From: Methylocystis echinoides
GTDB taxonomy: Bacteria; Pseudomonadota; Alphaproteobacteria; Rhizobiales; Beijerinckiaceae
Direction: 5' to 3'
DNA: 64,000 nt
Assembly: GCF_027923385.1 (NCBI RefSeq)
Contig: NZ_BSEC01000001.1
Coordinates: forward strand, 62,001-126,000
Of the stretch, positions 18,940-27,605 are shown piece after piece (positions within the stretch are counted from its first letter, which is position 1; every line of letters starts with the position of its first letter). Below the pieces are notes generated by a model that had not been told where the DNA came from, searched no databases, and worked only from the letters and a program-made list of their open reading frames with translations. The position numbers were made by a program, and so were the translations under genes.

Positions 18940-19728
18940 ATGGTCACGCCGCTTGTCCTCACCCTCGCCGCCGGGGGCCTCTCCGGCGTCCTTGTCGGCT
19001 TCACGCTCGGGCTCGTGGGCGGGGGCGGCTCGGTGCTGGCGGTGCCGCTTCTGGTTTATTTCGTCGGCGTCTCCGATCCGCATGTCGCCATTGGCACCAG
19101 CGCCGTGGCGGTCGCGGCCAACGCCCTGGCGAGCCTCGCCCATCACGCCCATTCGCGCACGATCAAATGGCGCTGCGCCTCGGTCTTCGCGGCTTTCGGG
19201 GTTGTCGGCGCGCTCATCGGCTCGACGCTTGGCAAGCGCATGAACGGCGAGGAGCTGCTGGCGCTGTTCGGCCTGCTCATGCTCGTCGTCGGCGCGCTGA
19301 TGTTCAGGAATCGCGGCGGCGTCGGCTATCCGCAGGTGCGGCTCAACCGCGAGAACTTCCCCCGCCTCGCGGCGACCGGCCTGGCGACCGGGGCGCTCTC
19401 GGGTTTTTTCGGGATTGGCGGGGGCTTTCTGATCGTGCCGGGACTGATGTTCGCCGCCGATCTGCCGATCATCAACGCGATCGGCTCCTCGCTCGTCTCG
19501 GTGACCGCCTTCGGCGTCACGACAGCGGGAAATTACGCCCTGTCCGGTTTTGTCGACTGGCCGCTGGCGGGGACCATTCTCGCCGGCGGCGTCCTCGGCG
19601 GGCGGCTCGGCTCCAAAGCGGCGCGCCGGCTCGCCGCGGAGCGCGGCGCGCTGGCGGTGATCTTCGCCGGCGTGATTATCGCCGTGGCGCTTTACGTCGT
19701 CTGGCGATCCATCGGCGCGCTGATGTGA
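18940..19728 (+). CDS. TauE/SafE-family permease
   Basis: The product of about 262 residues is nearly all hydrophobic, with about eight helices and the two inverted family halves: 'GFTLGLVGGGGSVLAVPLL' and 'GALSGFFGIGGGFLIVPGL'. The family exports sulfite or other sulfur-containing anions. The divergent persulfide-dioxygenase-like gene supports sulfite/thiosulfate export. The start is ATG 18940 or GTG 18919; neither has a strong ribosome site. Confidence 0.85.
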   Translation: MVTPLVLTLAAGGLSGVLVGFTLGLVGGGGSVLAVPLLVYFVGVSDPHVAIGTSAVAVAANALASLAHHAHSRTIKWRCASVFAAFGVVGALIGSTLGKRMNGEELLALFGLLMLVVGALMFRNRGGVGYPQVRLNRENFPRLAATGLATGALSGFFGIGGGFLIVPGLMFAADLPIINAIGSSLVSVTAFGVTTAGNYALSGFVDWPLAGTILAGGVLGGRLGSKAARRLAAERGALAVIFAGVIIAVALYVVWRSIGALM

Positions 19729-19731
19729 GCG

Positions 19732-20514
19732 TCATGCGAGATCGGCAAAGACGGGCACGTGGTCGGACGGCTTTTCGCCGGCGCGCGCCGCCTTCACGAT
19801 CTCGACGCGCGACAGCCGGTCGGCGGCCTGCGGCGAGAGCAGCAGGTGATCGATGCGAATGCCCTTGTTCTTCTGCCAGGCCCCCGCCTGATAATCCCAG
19901 AACGTATACAGGCCGGCGGCGTCGCTGACGGCGCGCAGCGCGTCCGTATAGCCGAGATTGGTCAGCCGTCGCCAGGCGGCGCGGCTTTGCGGCAGAAACA
20001 GCGCGTCGCCCGCCCAGGCGGCCGGGTCGTGGACGTCGCGGTCCTCGGGGATAATGTTGTAATCGCCGGCGAGCACGGTCGTTTCCTCGAGCCGCAGCAG
20101 CGCGCGCGCATGTTCAGTCAGCGCCGCCATGAAGGCGAGCTTGTAGGCGTATTTCGGCGTCTCGGGGGGATTGCCGTTCGGCGCATAGATGGAGGCGACG
20201 CGCAGGATCTCCCCCGCCCCGTCCGACACCACGGCCTCGATGTAACGCGACTGCCCCTCGCCATCGAAGCCCGGCAGGCCGACGATTGTCTCCTCGATCG
20301 GATGCCGGGAGAGAATGGCGACGCCGTTGAAGGTCTTCTGCCCGTGCAGGACGACATTATAGCCGGCGTCCTCGACCTCGAGGCGCGGGAAGGCCCCCTC
20401 CTCGCATTTGAGCTCCTGCAGGCAAAGGACGTCGGGGGCGGTTTCCTTCAGGAAGGCGAGAAGCGGCGCGAGCCGCTGCCGCACAGAATTCACGTTCCAG
20501 GTGGCGATGCGCAA
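19732..20514 (-). CDS. xthA: Exodeoxyribonuclease III (AP endonuclease)
   Basis: The 260-residue enzyme of the EEP fold has 'RIATWNVNSVRQRL', 'CLQELKCEE', 'VASIYAPNGN', 'VLAGDYNIIPEDRDV' and 'SDHVPVF', the complete set of metal and catalytic motifs for base-excision repair of abasic sites. The start is put at TTG 20514 directly before RIATW, because the longer frame to 20637 encodes a Pro/Gly-rich stretch overlapping repetitive GC-rich DNA. Its stop lies only 3 bp past the permease stop, a tail-to-tail arrangement. Confidence 0.92.
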   Translation of the reverse strand: MRIATWNVNSVRQRLAPLLAFLKETAPDVLCLQELKCEEGAFPRLEVEDAGYNVVLHGQKTFNGVAILSRHPIEETIVGLPGFDGEGQSRYIEAVVSDGAGEILRVASIYAPNGNPPETPKYAYKLAFMAALTEHARALLRLEETTVLAGDYNIIPEDRDVHDPAAWAGDALFLPQSRAAWRRLTNLGYTDALRAVSDAAGLYTFWDYQAGAWQKNKGIRIDHLLLSPQAADRLSRVEIVKAARAGEKPSDHVPVFADLA

Positions 20515-20943
20515 GGAGGGCTCCGGGCTGTGAGGGCTTTGGGAACCCCTAGCACCTTCCGGGGACCCGGACGACGGGCCTCCCGTCGCGTGGCGTCCGG
20601 GCCGAATGGGAGGGGGAGGGGGTCCAAAGAAAGTCACAGAACAACCCCAAGCAAAGTAGGCGGCTGTCGGGGCAGCACATGGGCGTTATCCAGCCGGGCT
20701 GCCTGCTCCCGAATCCTGGAAGGCCGTCTCCCCGCCCGAGTGCGCCTGCGCCCGCGCCCCGCGGATTAGAAAAAGCTGATCGCAGAATGTCGCCGGGCTG
20801 CTCTGAGCTTTCAACCGTATTTGTGCGGGGGAAGTTTCCGCGCCGCGTAAAGCGATCCGGTATCCGACAAATCGAGGTCAGGAAGCGTTCCATGCGGCCG
20901 GTGGCACCATAGCCACATCACGGCCTTCGTCAAAGCCACACTG

Positions 20944-21330
20944 TCAGGGGGTCTTGGCCTGGATATGCCTGCCAGAGCCATCTCTACGGACCTGGGTCGA
21001 GCAAATGGTGCGCACGAGACTGCACTTGCTGTTGCAATCCAGCTTCTGGTCAGCATTCCACGTGAATTTCACTTTCAGGTCGAGACATGTTTGCTGGCAA
21101 TGCTGTTCCCGACGCCCGCAAATCTCCGTCATTTCTTCTGCATACTCGGCATGGCTCGCATAAGCGACTGTGACGACGATCAGGGCGCCTATTCCTGCAA
21201 CAAGCAGGGCTTTCGAGGTTGTGCGGCTGAAGTCTTGCCTGGATCCTTGCAACTTGCCATATGCAAATAGCCAAATGGCTGCGGCAAGGAGAAAATATTT
21301 GCCCGGCTCACTCAGCGCATTGATATCCAT
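20944..21330 (-). CDS. Small two-helix membrane protein, cysteine-rich tail
   Basis: The 128-residue protein has two hydrophobic segments ('YFLLAAAIWLFAYGKL' and 'ALLVAGIGALIVVTVAYA') and a soluble tail with paired cysteines ('ICGRREQHCQQTC', 'LDCNSKC', 'TICSTQ'), which would face the periplasm and form disulfides. No family is recognised. The ribosome site is weak. The 430 bp upstream of xthA before it hold only GC-rich, partly palindromic DNA. Confidence 0.5.
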   Translation of the reverse strand: MDINALSEPGKYFLLAAAIWLFAYGKLQGSRQDFSRTTSKALLVAGIGALIVVTVAYASHAEYAEEMTEICGRREQHCQQTCLDLKVKFTWNADQKLDCNSKCSLVRTICSTQVRRDGSGRHIQAKTP

Positions 21331-21557
21331 TTCTCACGGACTTTCACAATAGCGAAGGAACAGGAAAAATCCGCTCCATCTAGGTGCTTCGCCCGGTAAA
21401 TAACAAGCTAGTAAAGATACGTAGTCATAAGCCAAGCAGGCTAGTTATGCTACATTTTTCGGTATGAGTTCGCAGTCAGCACGCGAGGCTGTCACTACAA
21501 GTGCGGAGGCGGCGTGATTTTTAGTATAATCGGAATCCAATCTTACAGGGGCCGATC

Positions 21558-21860
21558 CTACCTGGATAATCGCCAGTATCCGCGCCAAGGTCTCTCCGTC
21601 GTTACGCCTCCATCTCCAAAAGCCGCCGCGTGCTGTCGCCGGTCCAACTCTCCCAACTGGCTCTCGACCGCGTCGGAAGCTGCAACGACGGCGCTCTCCA
21701 CCCGGGCGATGTGGCGCATGACCCTGCCTTTCGGATTTCTGACCAAATCAAAAATGATGTTGGTGTCCAGCAGATAGCGGCTCAGAACAATTTTTCCTCC
21801 GCGGGAACACGATCTTCAATATCGGGAAATGTTTCATGGACCCGCAGTATCATCGCGCGA
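21558..21860 (-). pseudogene. Decayed vapBC toxin-antitoxin pair
   Basis: On the minus strand an antitoxin tail ends 'MILRVHETFPDIEDRVPAEE...' with TGA at 21782-21784, overlapping a PIN-domain N-terminus read as 'SRYLLDTNIIFDLVRNPKG' and 'RVMRHIARV'. After this VapC/FitB-like start the sequence leaves the family pattern ('ESAVVAASDAVESQLGELDR') and stops at 21558, about half the expected toxin length. Both genes are truncated, so the pair is inactive. Confidence 0.7.
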
Positions 21861-22029
21861 ATCCAATAGGCCGGAGAAGATTGACGCGCCCCAAGCATAG
21901 CCCAGCGTTCGCCAGTTTCGCCGGCCCCTCCAAAGTTACGAACAATCTAGCGGGGAAGCGGGGCTACCTGACCAGCGAACCCAAACGCGACTGCGACAGG
22001 CGACCTTCGGAACAGTGCCCCTCAAGACG

Positions 22030-22521
22030 CTACTTTTTGTCGCCACGCCGGCCGAGATAAGCGGCGTTGAGGCGCTCCCTGGCTTTTTCATGCCGACGAA
22101 TTCCATTTTCGAAAAGCCGCTCAGCATTGATGAGCACGGTGCGGCTGTCGCCCCATTGCGCGGCGACCACGCGAAGGCTGCCTTGGCGAATTTCAGTGGC
22201 GGCGGCAGCAAGCTCGTAGTCTCGGGGTTCCTTTGGTGGTGGGCGCTCAAGGCTCGTGAATGTGGCCAAGCCTTCAAGGTTCCGCGTGCAGTTCAACAGG
22301 TCTGCAATCTGGAAAGAGGTGGGAAGCTCATTATGGCATTCCCGATAAGACTGCGCGGATAGCACGCATCGGTGCATGTCCCTCAAAAGACGGTAAGGCT
22401 CGCCGGCGCCAGCGACGACTCGCAGCATATTCATCGCCAGTCGCCTCAGAGATTCCTCGAATTCTTCACAAACACGGTGCTTTTCGAGGTTCCCTTCAGC
22501 ATCCTCCGCTCGATCTATCAT
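22030..22521 (-). CDS. Hypothetical protein
   Basis: The 163-residue soluble, mostly helical protein starts at ATG 22521 behind a good ribosome site (GGGAGACGAGG). It is rich in Arg, Glu and Ala with no recognised domain ('LLRDMHRCVLSAQSYRECHNE', 'RNLEGLATFTSLERPPPKEP', each in part). Position between toxin-antitoxin modules and a short, isolated gene suggest accessory DNA. The 450 bp to its right (22522-22975) hold no convincing gene. Confidence 0.55.
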   Translation of the reverse strand: MIDRAEDAEGNLEKHRVCEEFEESLRRLAMNMLRVVAGAGEPYRLLRDMHRCVLSAQSYRECHNELPTSFQIADLLNCTRNLEGLATFTSLERPPPKEPRDYELAAAATEIRQGSLRVVAAQWGDSRTVLINAERLFENGIRRHEKARERLNAAYLGRRGDKK

Positions 22522-22975
22522 TGACCTCGTCTCCCTAACGAGTCCGGCAGGGTCTCACCGTTTTTCCCATCGCCGGCTTTCTTTTCAGCCTAACTCGCCG
22601 CCTCGGCTGGCGCGTTTCAGGCTACCCGTCAGAAAACGCGTATGTTCATCTTTTGTTCCCTTCTGCAACTTATTCTGCAATGTTTCTTCGATTGCCCGCC
22701 GCTGAGGCAAACGACTGCCGGCGCCAGTCACTGCGGCCCACTCAAGGGGGGAGCTTCAACGGCATCCTCCCTCAGCTCGTGCAGGCGGGCAAGCAAGCCG
22801 GTAAAGTCAGTGAGGCGGAACGGAACCCCGGCTGTGGCGATACGACAGATCGCAAGCTGCTAGAGCTGAACAGAAGCGACCCCCGGTCGCAAGGCGTGGC
22901 CAGCTTTTTCTGCCTTTCCTGAGGCCTCACCAAATACGCAATCGCATGCCTGTGCATGGGCCTTGCTCCCCGGTG

Positions 22976-23377
22976 TTACGTCAGCGCAGCACCCAAGTCT
23001 GTCTGCGCAAAGTCACTCCCCTTGTATAGCAGGGGCGCACGGTAGGCTTTGGCGCAAGCATAGGCAAAGCAATCGCCAAAGTTGAGGTCCGCCGGATGAC
23101 GACCGCGTCCATATTGTTGGAATGCGTGCAGCGCGATGGAGGTCATCGCGTCGGTAATGTGAATCACCCTGACGCCAGCCTCGTCAAGCATGGCTCGGAC
23201 AATTGCTTCTGACTCTGCGGCTGTGATTTTGCGGACGCTCATCAGGCGCGTGGCTGTCTCGTAAATTGCAAGCGGCGATGTATAGGGCGCGTTTGCGCCA
23301 CTGATCCGCCGCGCGATTTCGGGGCCCTCTGGCTCCGCAAGCAGAATTGCGAGGAATGCGGACGCATCGACCATCAT
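22976..23377 (-). CDS. vapC: VapC-type PIN-domain toxin
   Basis: The 133-residue PIN ribonuclease has the acidic centre: Asp in 'MVDASAFLAIL', Glu in 'YETATRLMS', and Asp in 'LNFGDCFAYACAK'. The ending 'LLYKGSDFAQTDL' is typical of the VapC family, which cleaves RNA (often tRNA) when freed from antitoxin. The ATG overlaps the vapB stop (ATGA, 23374-23377), showing coupled translation. Confidence 0.92.
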   Translation of the reverse strand: MMVDASAFLAILLAEPEGPEIARRISGANAPYTSPLAIYETATRLMSVRKITAAESEAIVRAMLDEAGVRVIHITDAMTSIALHAFQQYGRGRHPADLNFGDCFAYACAKAYRAPLLYKGSDFAQTDLGAALT

Positions 23378-23619
23378 GATCTTTCAGCCCACATTTGGTC
23401 GAAAAATTCCTTATCCGGCTGCCGTGGGGACACCTCTGGGTGGGCTGCGACGCGTTCGATGAGGGGTTGCAACCTTTCCCACAGGGGAACCTTGGCGCGT
23501 TCCCGTTTCAGCTCGTTGAGGCAAGCTTCACGGATTGCGTCGATGATCGGCTTTCCTTTGGCTTTCGCGAGGCGCCGAATGATTTCGTCGGTCTCAGGGT
23601 CTTTGATGCTGTAGGCCAT
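23374..23619 (-). CDS. vapB: VapB-type antitoxin (Rv0623-like)
   Basis: The 81-residue protein has the short N-terminal DNA-binding part seen in Rv0623/PSK-type antitoxins ('MAYSIKDPETDEIIRRLAK', 'IDAIREACLNEL') and a flexible toxin-binding C-terminus with 'FFDQMWAER'. It precedes vapC with a 4-nt overlap and likely autoregulates through the palindrome at 23648. Confidence 0.88.
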   Translation of the reverse strand: MAYSIKDPETDEIIRRLAKAKGKPIIDAIREACLNELKRERAKVPLWERLQPLIERVAAHPEVSPRQPDKEFFDQMWAERS

Positions 23620-23647
23620 TTCAGGGATACCAATTTCGGGATATATG

Positions 23648-23667
23648 TCTACCTAACTATAGGTAGA
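23648..23667. promoter_or_regulatory. Palindromic operator candidate of vapBC
   Basis: TCTACCT-AACTAT-AGGTAGA, a perfect 7-bp inverted repeat with a 6-bp spacer, lies 28 bp upstream of vapB. This position and shape fit autorepression by the VapBC complex. Confidence 0.7.
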
Positions 23668-23699
23668 TCACGGCCTGCGTCAACGAACGAGCACGGATG

Positions 23700-24308
23700 A
23701 CGCGCATGAAACAGCATTCGACTACAGCGCGCTCCTTCTTCTTGACCATAAGCCGAACAGGGATCAAATACTCCTGCTTTCTCGATGAATCCGTGTATCC
23801 CGAACATGGAAACAGTCAGACGAGCGCAGCCTGCGGGGAGTTTTCAAGTATAGTCAGAATCTGATCGCCAAAAGTCGGCCGCCACACATATCGATCAGAC
23901 GACCACAGGCAGGGGTTGACCGGGTCCGGGAGGGCGTGTGGCGATCGTTACGCCAAGCGCGTTCACAGGCCTTCCCTCCATCGCCCAAAAGCCGGCGGGC
24001 GCCGGCCCACCTTTCCCGGCAGGCGAGCAACTGCATCGGCCGTTCCCGGCGGCTCTTTGGGCAGCCCTATCGCATGACGACAATGCTCTCGGCCCGGGCG
24101 ATCTGCGTCTTCCTGCCCCGCGCCGGAAATAGCCGCAAACCCGAGCTGATGACCCGGAAAGGCGGGAGCGAACTTGCAAAGGCGGCATGGACGCCCGGCA
24201 AACCTTGCGGCGCCCGCCGCTGGCTCCGAGGAGGCGATGATCACACACAATTTGTGGAAACCCCGACACGCACTTTCGCTCTTAGTTTCAATAGTGTAGT
24301 TCGGATGC
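23700..24308. other. No convincing gene
   Basis: About 600 bp between vapB and the next gene. Short frames exist on both strands but none has a ribosome site plus a recognisable protein pattern. It may contain decayed mobile DNA. Confidence 0.4.
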
Positions 24309-25100
24309 ATGGCGTCACGAAAAAACAATCAGAAAGCGGTTCCCCTGGCTGGCGTGGCGGGCGGCCTCGGGGAGCGAACCTACAAGCCCACTGCCGAGGA
24401 ACAGGCTGCGGTCGAACGCGATCAGAAACGGTGGTCGGAGCGCCGACCCGCTCCCCGGGTCAAGATCGACCCAACCAATGAGGGCGTAAAGCTCGGTTTC
24501 GAGCATCAGGACGAGCGGGTCGCCTTTACCTTGCTGTCGGACGCCCTCGGAACGTCGGACCCTGATTTCGTCAACGGCGTCCTGCTCCAGATCCTGGAGG
24601 CCATAAGACGAGACGGCAAGGTCTCCGAGGCAGACTTCAACTTTGTCCTGTCCGTGATCAAGGACGCCAATCCGCGCAATCAATTTGAAGCCATGCTCGC
24701 GGCGCAAATGGCGGTCGTGCACGTGGCGACAATGACGCTGGCGCGGCGGCTCGGCAACGTCAAGAATCTCGCCGAGCAGGACAGCGCGGCCAACGCGCTC
24801 ACCAAGCTGTCGCGCACTTTCACGGGCCAGCTCGACGCGCTCAAGCGCTACCGGCATGGCGGCGAGCAAAAGGTGATCGTCCAGCATGTGAACGTGAACG
24901 ACGGCGGGCAGGCGATCGTCGCCAATGTCACGCAGGCCGAGCAGGCGAAACGGCCGGGAGCGACGGCGCCTGGCGCCGCTCCTGCCCTGACCCACTCGGA
25001 GCAGGCCCCGATGCCGATTCTTGACGAGCGGCAGGCTGCGCCGGTCCATCGGGAAAACGCCAAGGAGACGAAAGCGAATGGGCGAAGACCACCCCCGTAA
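24309..25100 (+). CDS. Hypothetical protein with 'HVxVxxGGQAxVxNV' motif
   Basis: The 263-residue soluble protein has a helical middle ('LLSDALGTSDPDFVNGVLLQ', 'NQFEAMLAAQMAVVHVATM', 'LSRTFTGQLDALKRYR') and then 'VIVQHVNVNDGGQAIVANV', followed by a low-complexity Ala/Pro/Lys tail. A homologue lies at 54382-55023 with the matching string 'VTVEHVHVHAGGQAVVGNV'. In both places the gene directly precedes and overlaps an 'HGG/NALKHG' gene, here by 23 bp, so they form a two-gene module. The function is unknown; I recall such pairs in Hyphomicrobiales accessory DNA. Confidence 0.7.
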   Translation: MASRKNNQKAVPLAGVAGGLGERTYKPTAEEQAAVERDQKRWSERRPAPRVKIDPTNEGVKLGFEHQDERVAFTLLSDALGTSDPDFVNGVLLQILEAIRRDGKVSEADFNFVLSVIKDANPRNQFEAMLAAQMAVVHVATMTLARRLGNVKNLAEQDSAANALTKLSRTFTGQLDALKRYRHGGEQKVIVQHVNVNDGGQAIVANVTQAEQAKRPGATAPGAAPALTHSEQAPMPILDERQAAPVHRENAKETKANGRRPPP

Positions 25101-25347
25101 CACGAAGCCCATGCTGACCAGCCGCCGATGCGGCGCCAAGACCCGGTCGGGGCTGCCCTGTCAGGCGCCGGCCGTTACGGGGAAGACGCGGTGCCGCATG
25201 CATGGCGGCGCAGCGGGCTCCGGCGCCCCAAAGGGGAACCGGAACGCGCTCAAGAACGGCCGCTTCACCCGCGAGGCGATCGCCCGGCGCAAAGCTCTGC
25301 GCAGCCTGATTCGGCAGGCGCGCAAGCTGGTGGAGCAGATTGAATGA
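25078..25347 (+). CDS. HGG-motif small protein ('CRMHGG...GAPKGNRNALKNG')
   Basis: The 89-residue basic protein has 'RRCGAKTRSGLPCQAPAV' (paired Cys), 'KTRCRMHGGAAGSGAPKG' and 'NRNALKNGRFTREAIARR', then a helix. The Cys-Cys-Cys-His arrangement suggests a small metal-binding module, and the basic second half suggests nucleic-acid binding; both are inference. Homologues, both broken, lie at 52085-52233 and 54253-54497. It overlaps the preceding gene by 23 bp. Database names for this family are unreliable in my experience. Confidence 0.7.
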   Translation: MGEDHPRNTKPMLTSRRCGAKTRSGLPCQAPAVTGKTRCRMHGGAAGSGAPKGNRNALKNGRFTREAIARRKALRSLIRQARKLVEQIE

Positions 25348-25546
25348 CTGCCGCGCGCTCCACTCAGCCGCCCCGCGATCATCTCCGCGTCCAAGCTCTC
25401 AGCAGTCCTCTGCGCGCCGGCGAACACATCTGGTCGAGGGCTCCAGGTTTCGTATGCGCCACAGCATGATTTGCTTGCCGCGCCGACTTTCTCAGGCGGC
25501 TCCGGGGACCAGCCGCCGCAAGCAGGCGCTGTGCTTCATCCTACCC

Positions 25547-26380
25547 CTATTCCTCTTCGGTCTCCGCCTCGTCTGTTCCCTCATAGAGAGCCGGTTCTAC
25601 AAGACGTAGGGGGACGGCAAACATGCTGACGGCGGCGAGGGAGAAAAAGACCGACTCGTCATCCATGTCCGTGAAAAGGAATCGATCTTCCTCACGGGAC
25701 TCGGCGGATGCAAAGAGGGTCTGGATCTGCACATCCCCGTAATTGGCGTTCGCGTCGCCGATCGAGCATCCGTCCCTGTCGACGGAAAAGCGCTCTGGCT
25801 CTACCCGGTCTATGAAGCGCAACAGCAATTCGGGTTCAGGATCGATCTCGTCAGCGCGCCGGGCTAACGCTTGTCGCACCGCGGGAAAAGGGGCCTCGAA
25901 CTGAAACTGACAGAATTGAAGAAGGGCCAAATTGATCGCGTAGCGACAGTTTCCCGAGTCGAATACCGCGAAACCCTCATTGTTCTGAACCAGGCCCCAG
26001 AGGCGGCGCTTGTCGGGCCCGGAAACCTGCAGATCCTCCGCCGTGCCACCGCGCAGCCTGAAACGGAAAATCCAGATCTCCGGGTCCATATCAAACCCCG
26101 CCTTTTCGAGGTCTTCCCGAGCCTTCTCATCCCGGAGCCGATCAACAGACGGCTTTTGCCCGCGCGAAGCGCGGGCAAGGGCGGCCTTGACCGCGGGGAA
26201 GACATCCGTCAGCTCGGCTTCGAGGGCGTCGCATATGGCCAGCGCGAGATCGAAGCGAACGCTTTGCACGCCCGCTTCTATCCTGTGAATCTGCTGTCGG
26301 CTGGCTCCGACCAAGTCGGCCAATGCCTTCCGGCTGAGACCCTTCTTTTCACGCATGGTCTTGATGTTGTTTTTGGTCAT
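25547..26380 (-). CDS. XRE-family transcriptional regulator with large C-terminal domain
   Basis: The 277-residue protein begins with a helix-turn-helix of the Cro/C1 type ('IKTMREKKGLSRKALADLVG', 'SRQQIHRIEAGVQSVRFDLA'). The remaining 200 residues form an unrecognised acidic domain ('DPEIWIFRFRLRGGTAEDLQ', 'NNEGFAVFDSGNCRYAIN', 'MDDESVFFSLAAV') that could sense a ligand. ATG 26380 follows AGGAG by 8 nt. Direct repeats at 26447 may be its operator. It sits next to the exosortase locus but points away from it. Confidence 0.85.
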   Translation of the reverse strand: MTKNNIKTMREKKGLSRKALADLVGASRQQIHRIEAGVQSVRFDLALAICDALEAELTDVFPAVKAALARASRGQKPSVDRLRDEKAREDLEKAGFDMDPEIWIFRFRLRGGTAEDLQVSGPDKRRLWGLVQNNEGFAVFDSGNCRYAINLALLQFCQFQFEAPFPAVRQALARRADEIDPEPELLLRFIDRVEPERFSVDRDGCSIGDANANYGDVQIQTLFASAESREEDRFLFTDMDDESVFFSLAAVSMFAVPLRLVEPALYEGTDEAETEEE

Positions 26381-26446
26381 TGCCCACTCCTGAGCCGATA
26401 AGGGGACGCGCCGGTCGAATCGCCATCAGCCGGCGCCCCGAAAAAC

Positions 26447-26465
26447 TTTGTTCTTGTTTTGTTCT
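26447..26465. promoter_or_regulatory. Direct repeat TTTGTTCT, 11-bp period
   Basis: TTTGTTCT occurs at 26447-26454 and 26458-26465, 67-85 bp upstream of the XRE start, one helical turn apart. It is a candidate operator for autoregulation. The rest of the 430-bp gap to 26814 shows no gene. Confidence 0.4.
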
Positions 26466-26813
26466 ATTACGGATAACACAAAATCAGAGCAAAATCAACA
26501 TGCTTTTGCGGCGCCCTGAAGAAAATCAAATAGTTGGCGACAACGGCCCAAAAAAGCGGCGGGCCAGCCGAGTGAGGAAACGAGCAGCGGACTTTATAAT
26601 TTCGCTTGCTCTGCCGAACCAACCCGGCGCCACAGCGGGCGGTGTGAGCCCAATATCCTCAAGGCTTTGCCAAGCCCTGACGCTTACCTCATAATTGACA
26701 GGACTGGCGATAAGCGACGACGTAAATGGCTATGAAGGGGAACTAAAAGCGGTCTGCTGACTCACTCGACTCGCTCACTAATCGCTTGAAGGGATCTTAC
26801 AATTCTCTCCGAG

Positions 26814-27488
26814 ATGCAGAAATCTCCGGTCAGCAAGATGAACAGTTGGACAAAGGAGAAACTATTCGATCTTGCCACTGCGGCGCCGCTGATTCTGTGG
26901 TTCAGCCTTGCGGCGGTCGGATGTTTGTTCAGAATCATTGAGATCCTGGAGACGGGCGGCGACACATTCGCCGTGATCTCTCAGCTCGCGAATCTGTCTT
27001 TTTTCGCGCTTGTCGTCAGTGTCCTCTTCCTGAGACGGCTGCCGATCCGCAAGGCTGACGGAATCGGACCAAAATTCGCCGGATTCGTGGGCTGTATTGC
27101 ACCGCTCATGGTGTTGGCGTTGCCGCGCAAAGTGGTCTCCTTTCCATTAGGCCACCTTCTCTCTGCCGTCAGCTTTATCGGAATCGTCGCGTCGATCTAT
27201 GCCGTGTTCTGGTTGGGCCGATCCTTCAGCATCCTCCCGCAGGCCAGGGGGCTCGTCACGGACGGTCCTTACCGGCATGTTCGCCACCCGCTTTATCTGG
27301 CTGAATTTCTGGTCATCTTCAGCCGGGCTGCCGAACTTGCGCCGCCTTGGCCAATTGTCGTTGTTACGCTTGTGCTCGTCGCGCAGATCCTGCGCATGCA
27401 ATTCGAGGAGCGGCTTCTTTGCGAAACATATCCCGCCTATCGGGAGTATATGCGCAGAACCGCGCGGCTTGTTCCGGGCGTTTATTAA
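26814..27488 (+). CDS. ICMT/PEMT-family membrane methyltransferase
   Basis: The 224-residue protein has about five hydrophobic helices and the SAM-binding signature of the isoprenylcysteine carboxyl methyltransferase / phospholipid methyltransferase group: 'GPYRHVRHPLYLAEF', then 'FEERLLCETYPAYREYMRR'. It lies 117 bp upstream of the first exosortase on the same strand. ICMT enzymes methylate C-terminal carboxylates of processed CAAX proteins. Beside an exosortase fused to an Rce1-like protease, a role in end-modification of sorted proteins is an attractive inference. A shorter start at ATG 26838 (MNSWTKEKLF) is possible. Confidence 0.82.
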   Translation: MQKSPVSKMNSWTKEKLFDLATAAPLILWFSLAAVGCLFRIIEILETGGDTFAVISQLANLSFFALVVSVLFLRRLPIRKADGIGPKFAGFVGCIAPLMVLALPRKVVSFPLGHLLSAVSFIGIVASIYAVFWLGRSFSILPQARGLVTDGPYRHVRHPLYLAEFLVIFSRAAELAPPWPIVVVTLVLVAQILRMQFEERLLCETYPAYREYMRRTARLVPGVY

Positions 27489-27605
27489 CGCCCGGATTCA
27501 CTTCGAAATCACGGGAGAACGACGGGGCGATGTGCGCCAGCGCATATTCGGACTAGCCGACGCCCGTGTTAAATCCGCGCCTCATCTCTACATCGGCAGG
27601 CGCCC

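Noticed and set aside
23936..24481. Plus-strand frame of 181 residues upstream of the left NALKHG module
   Set aside because: It overlaps the start of the better-supported gene at 24309 and shows no protein pattern.
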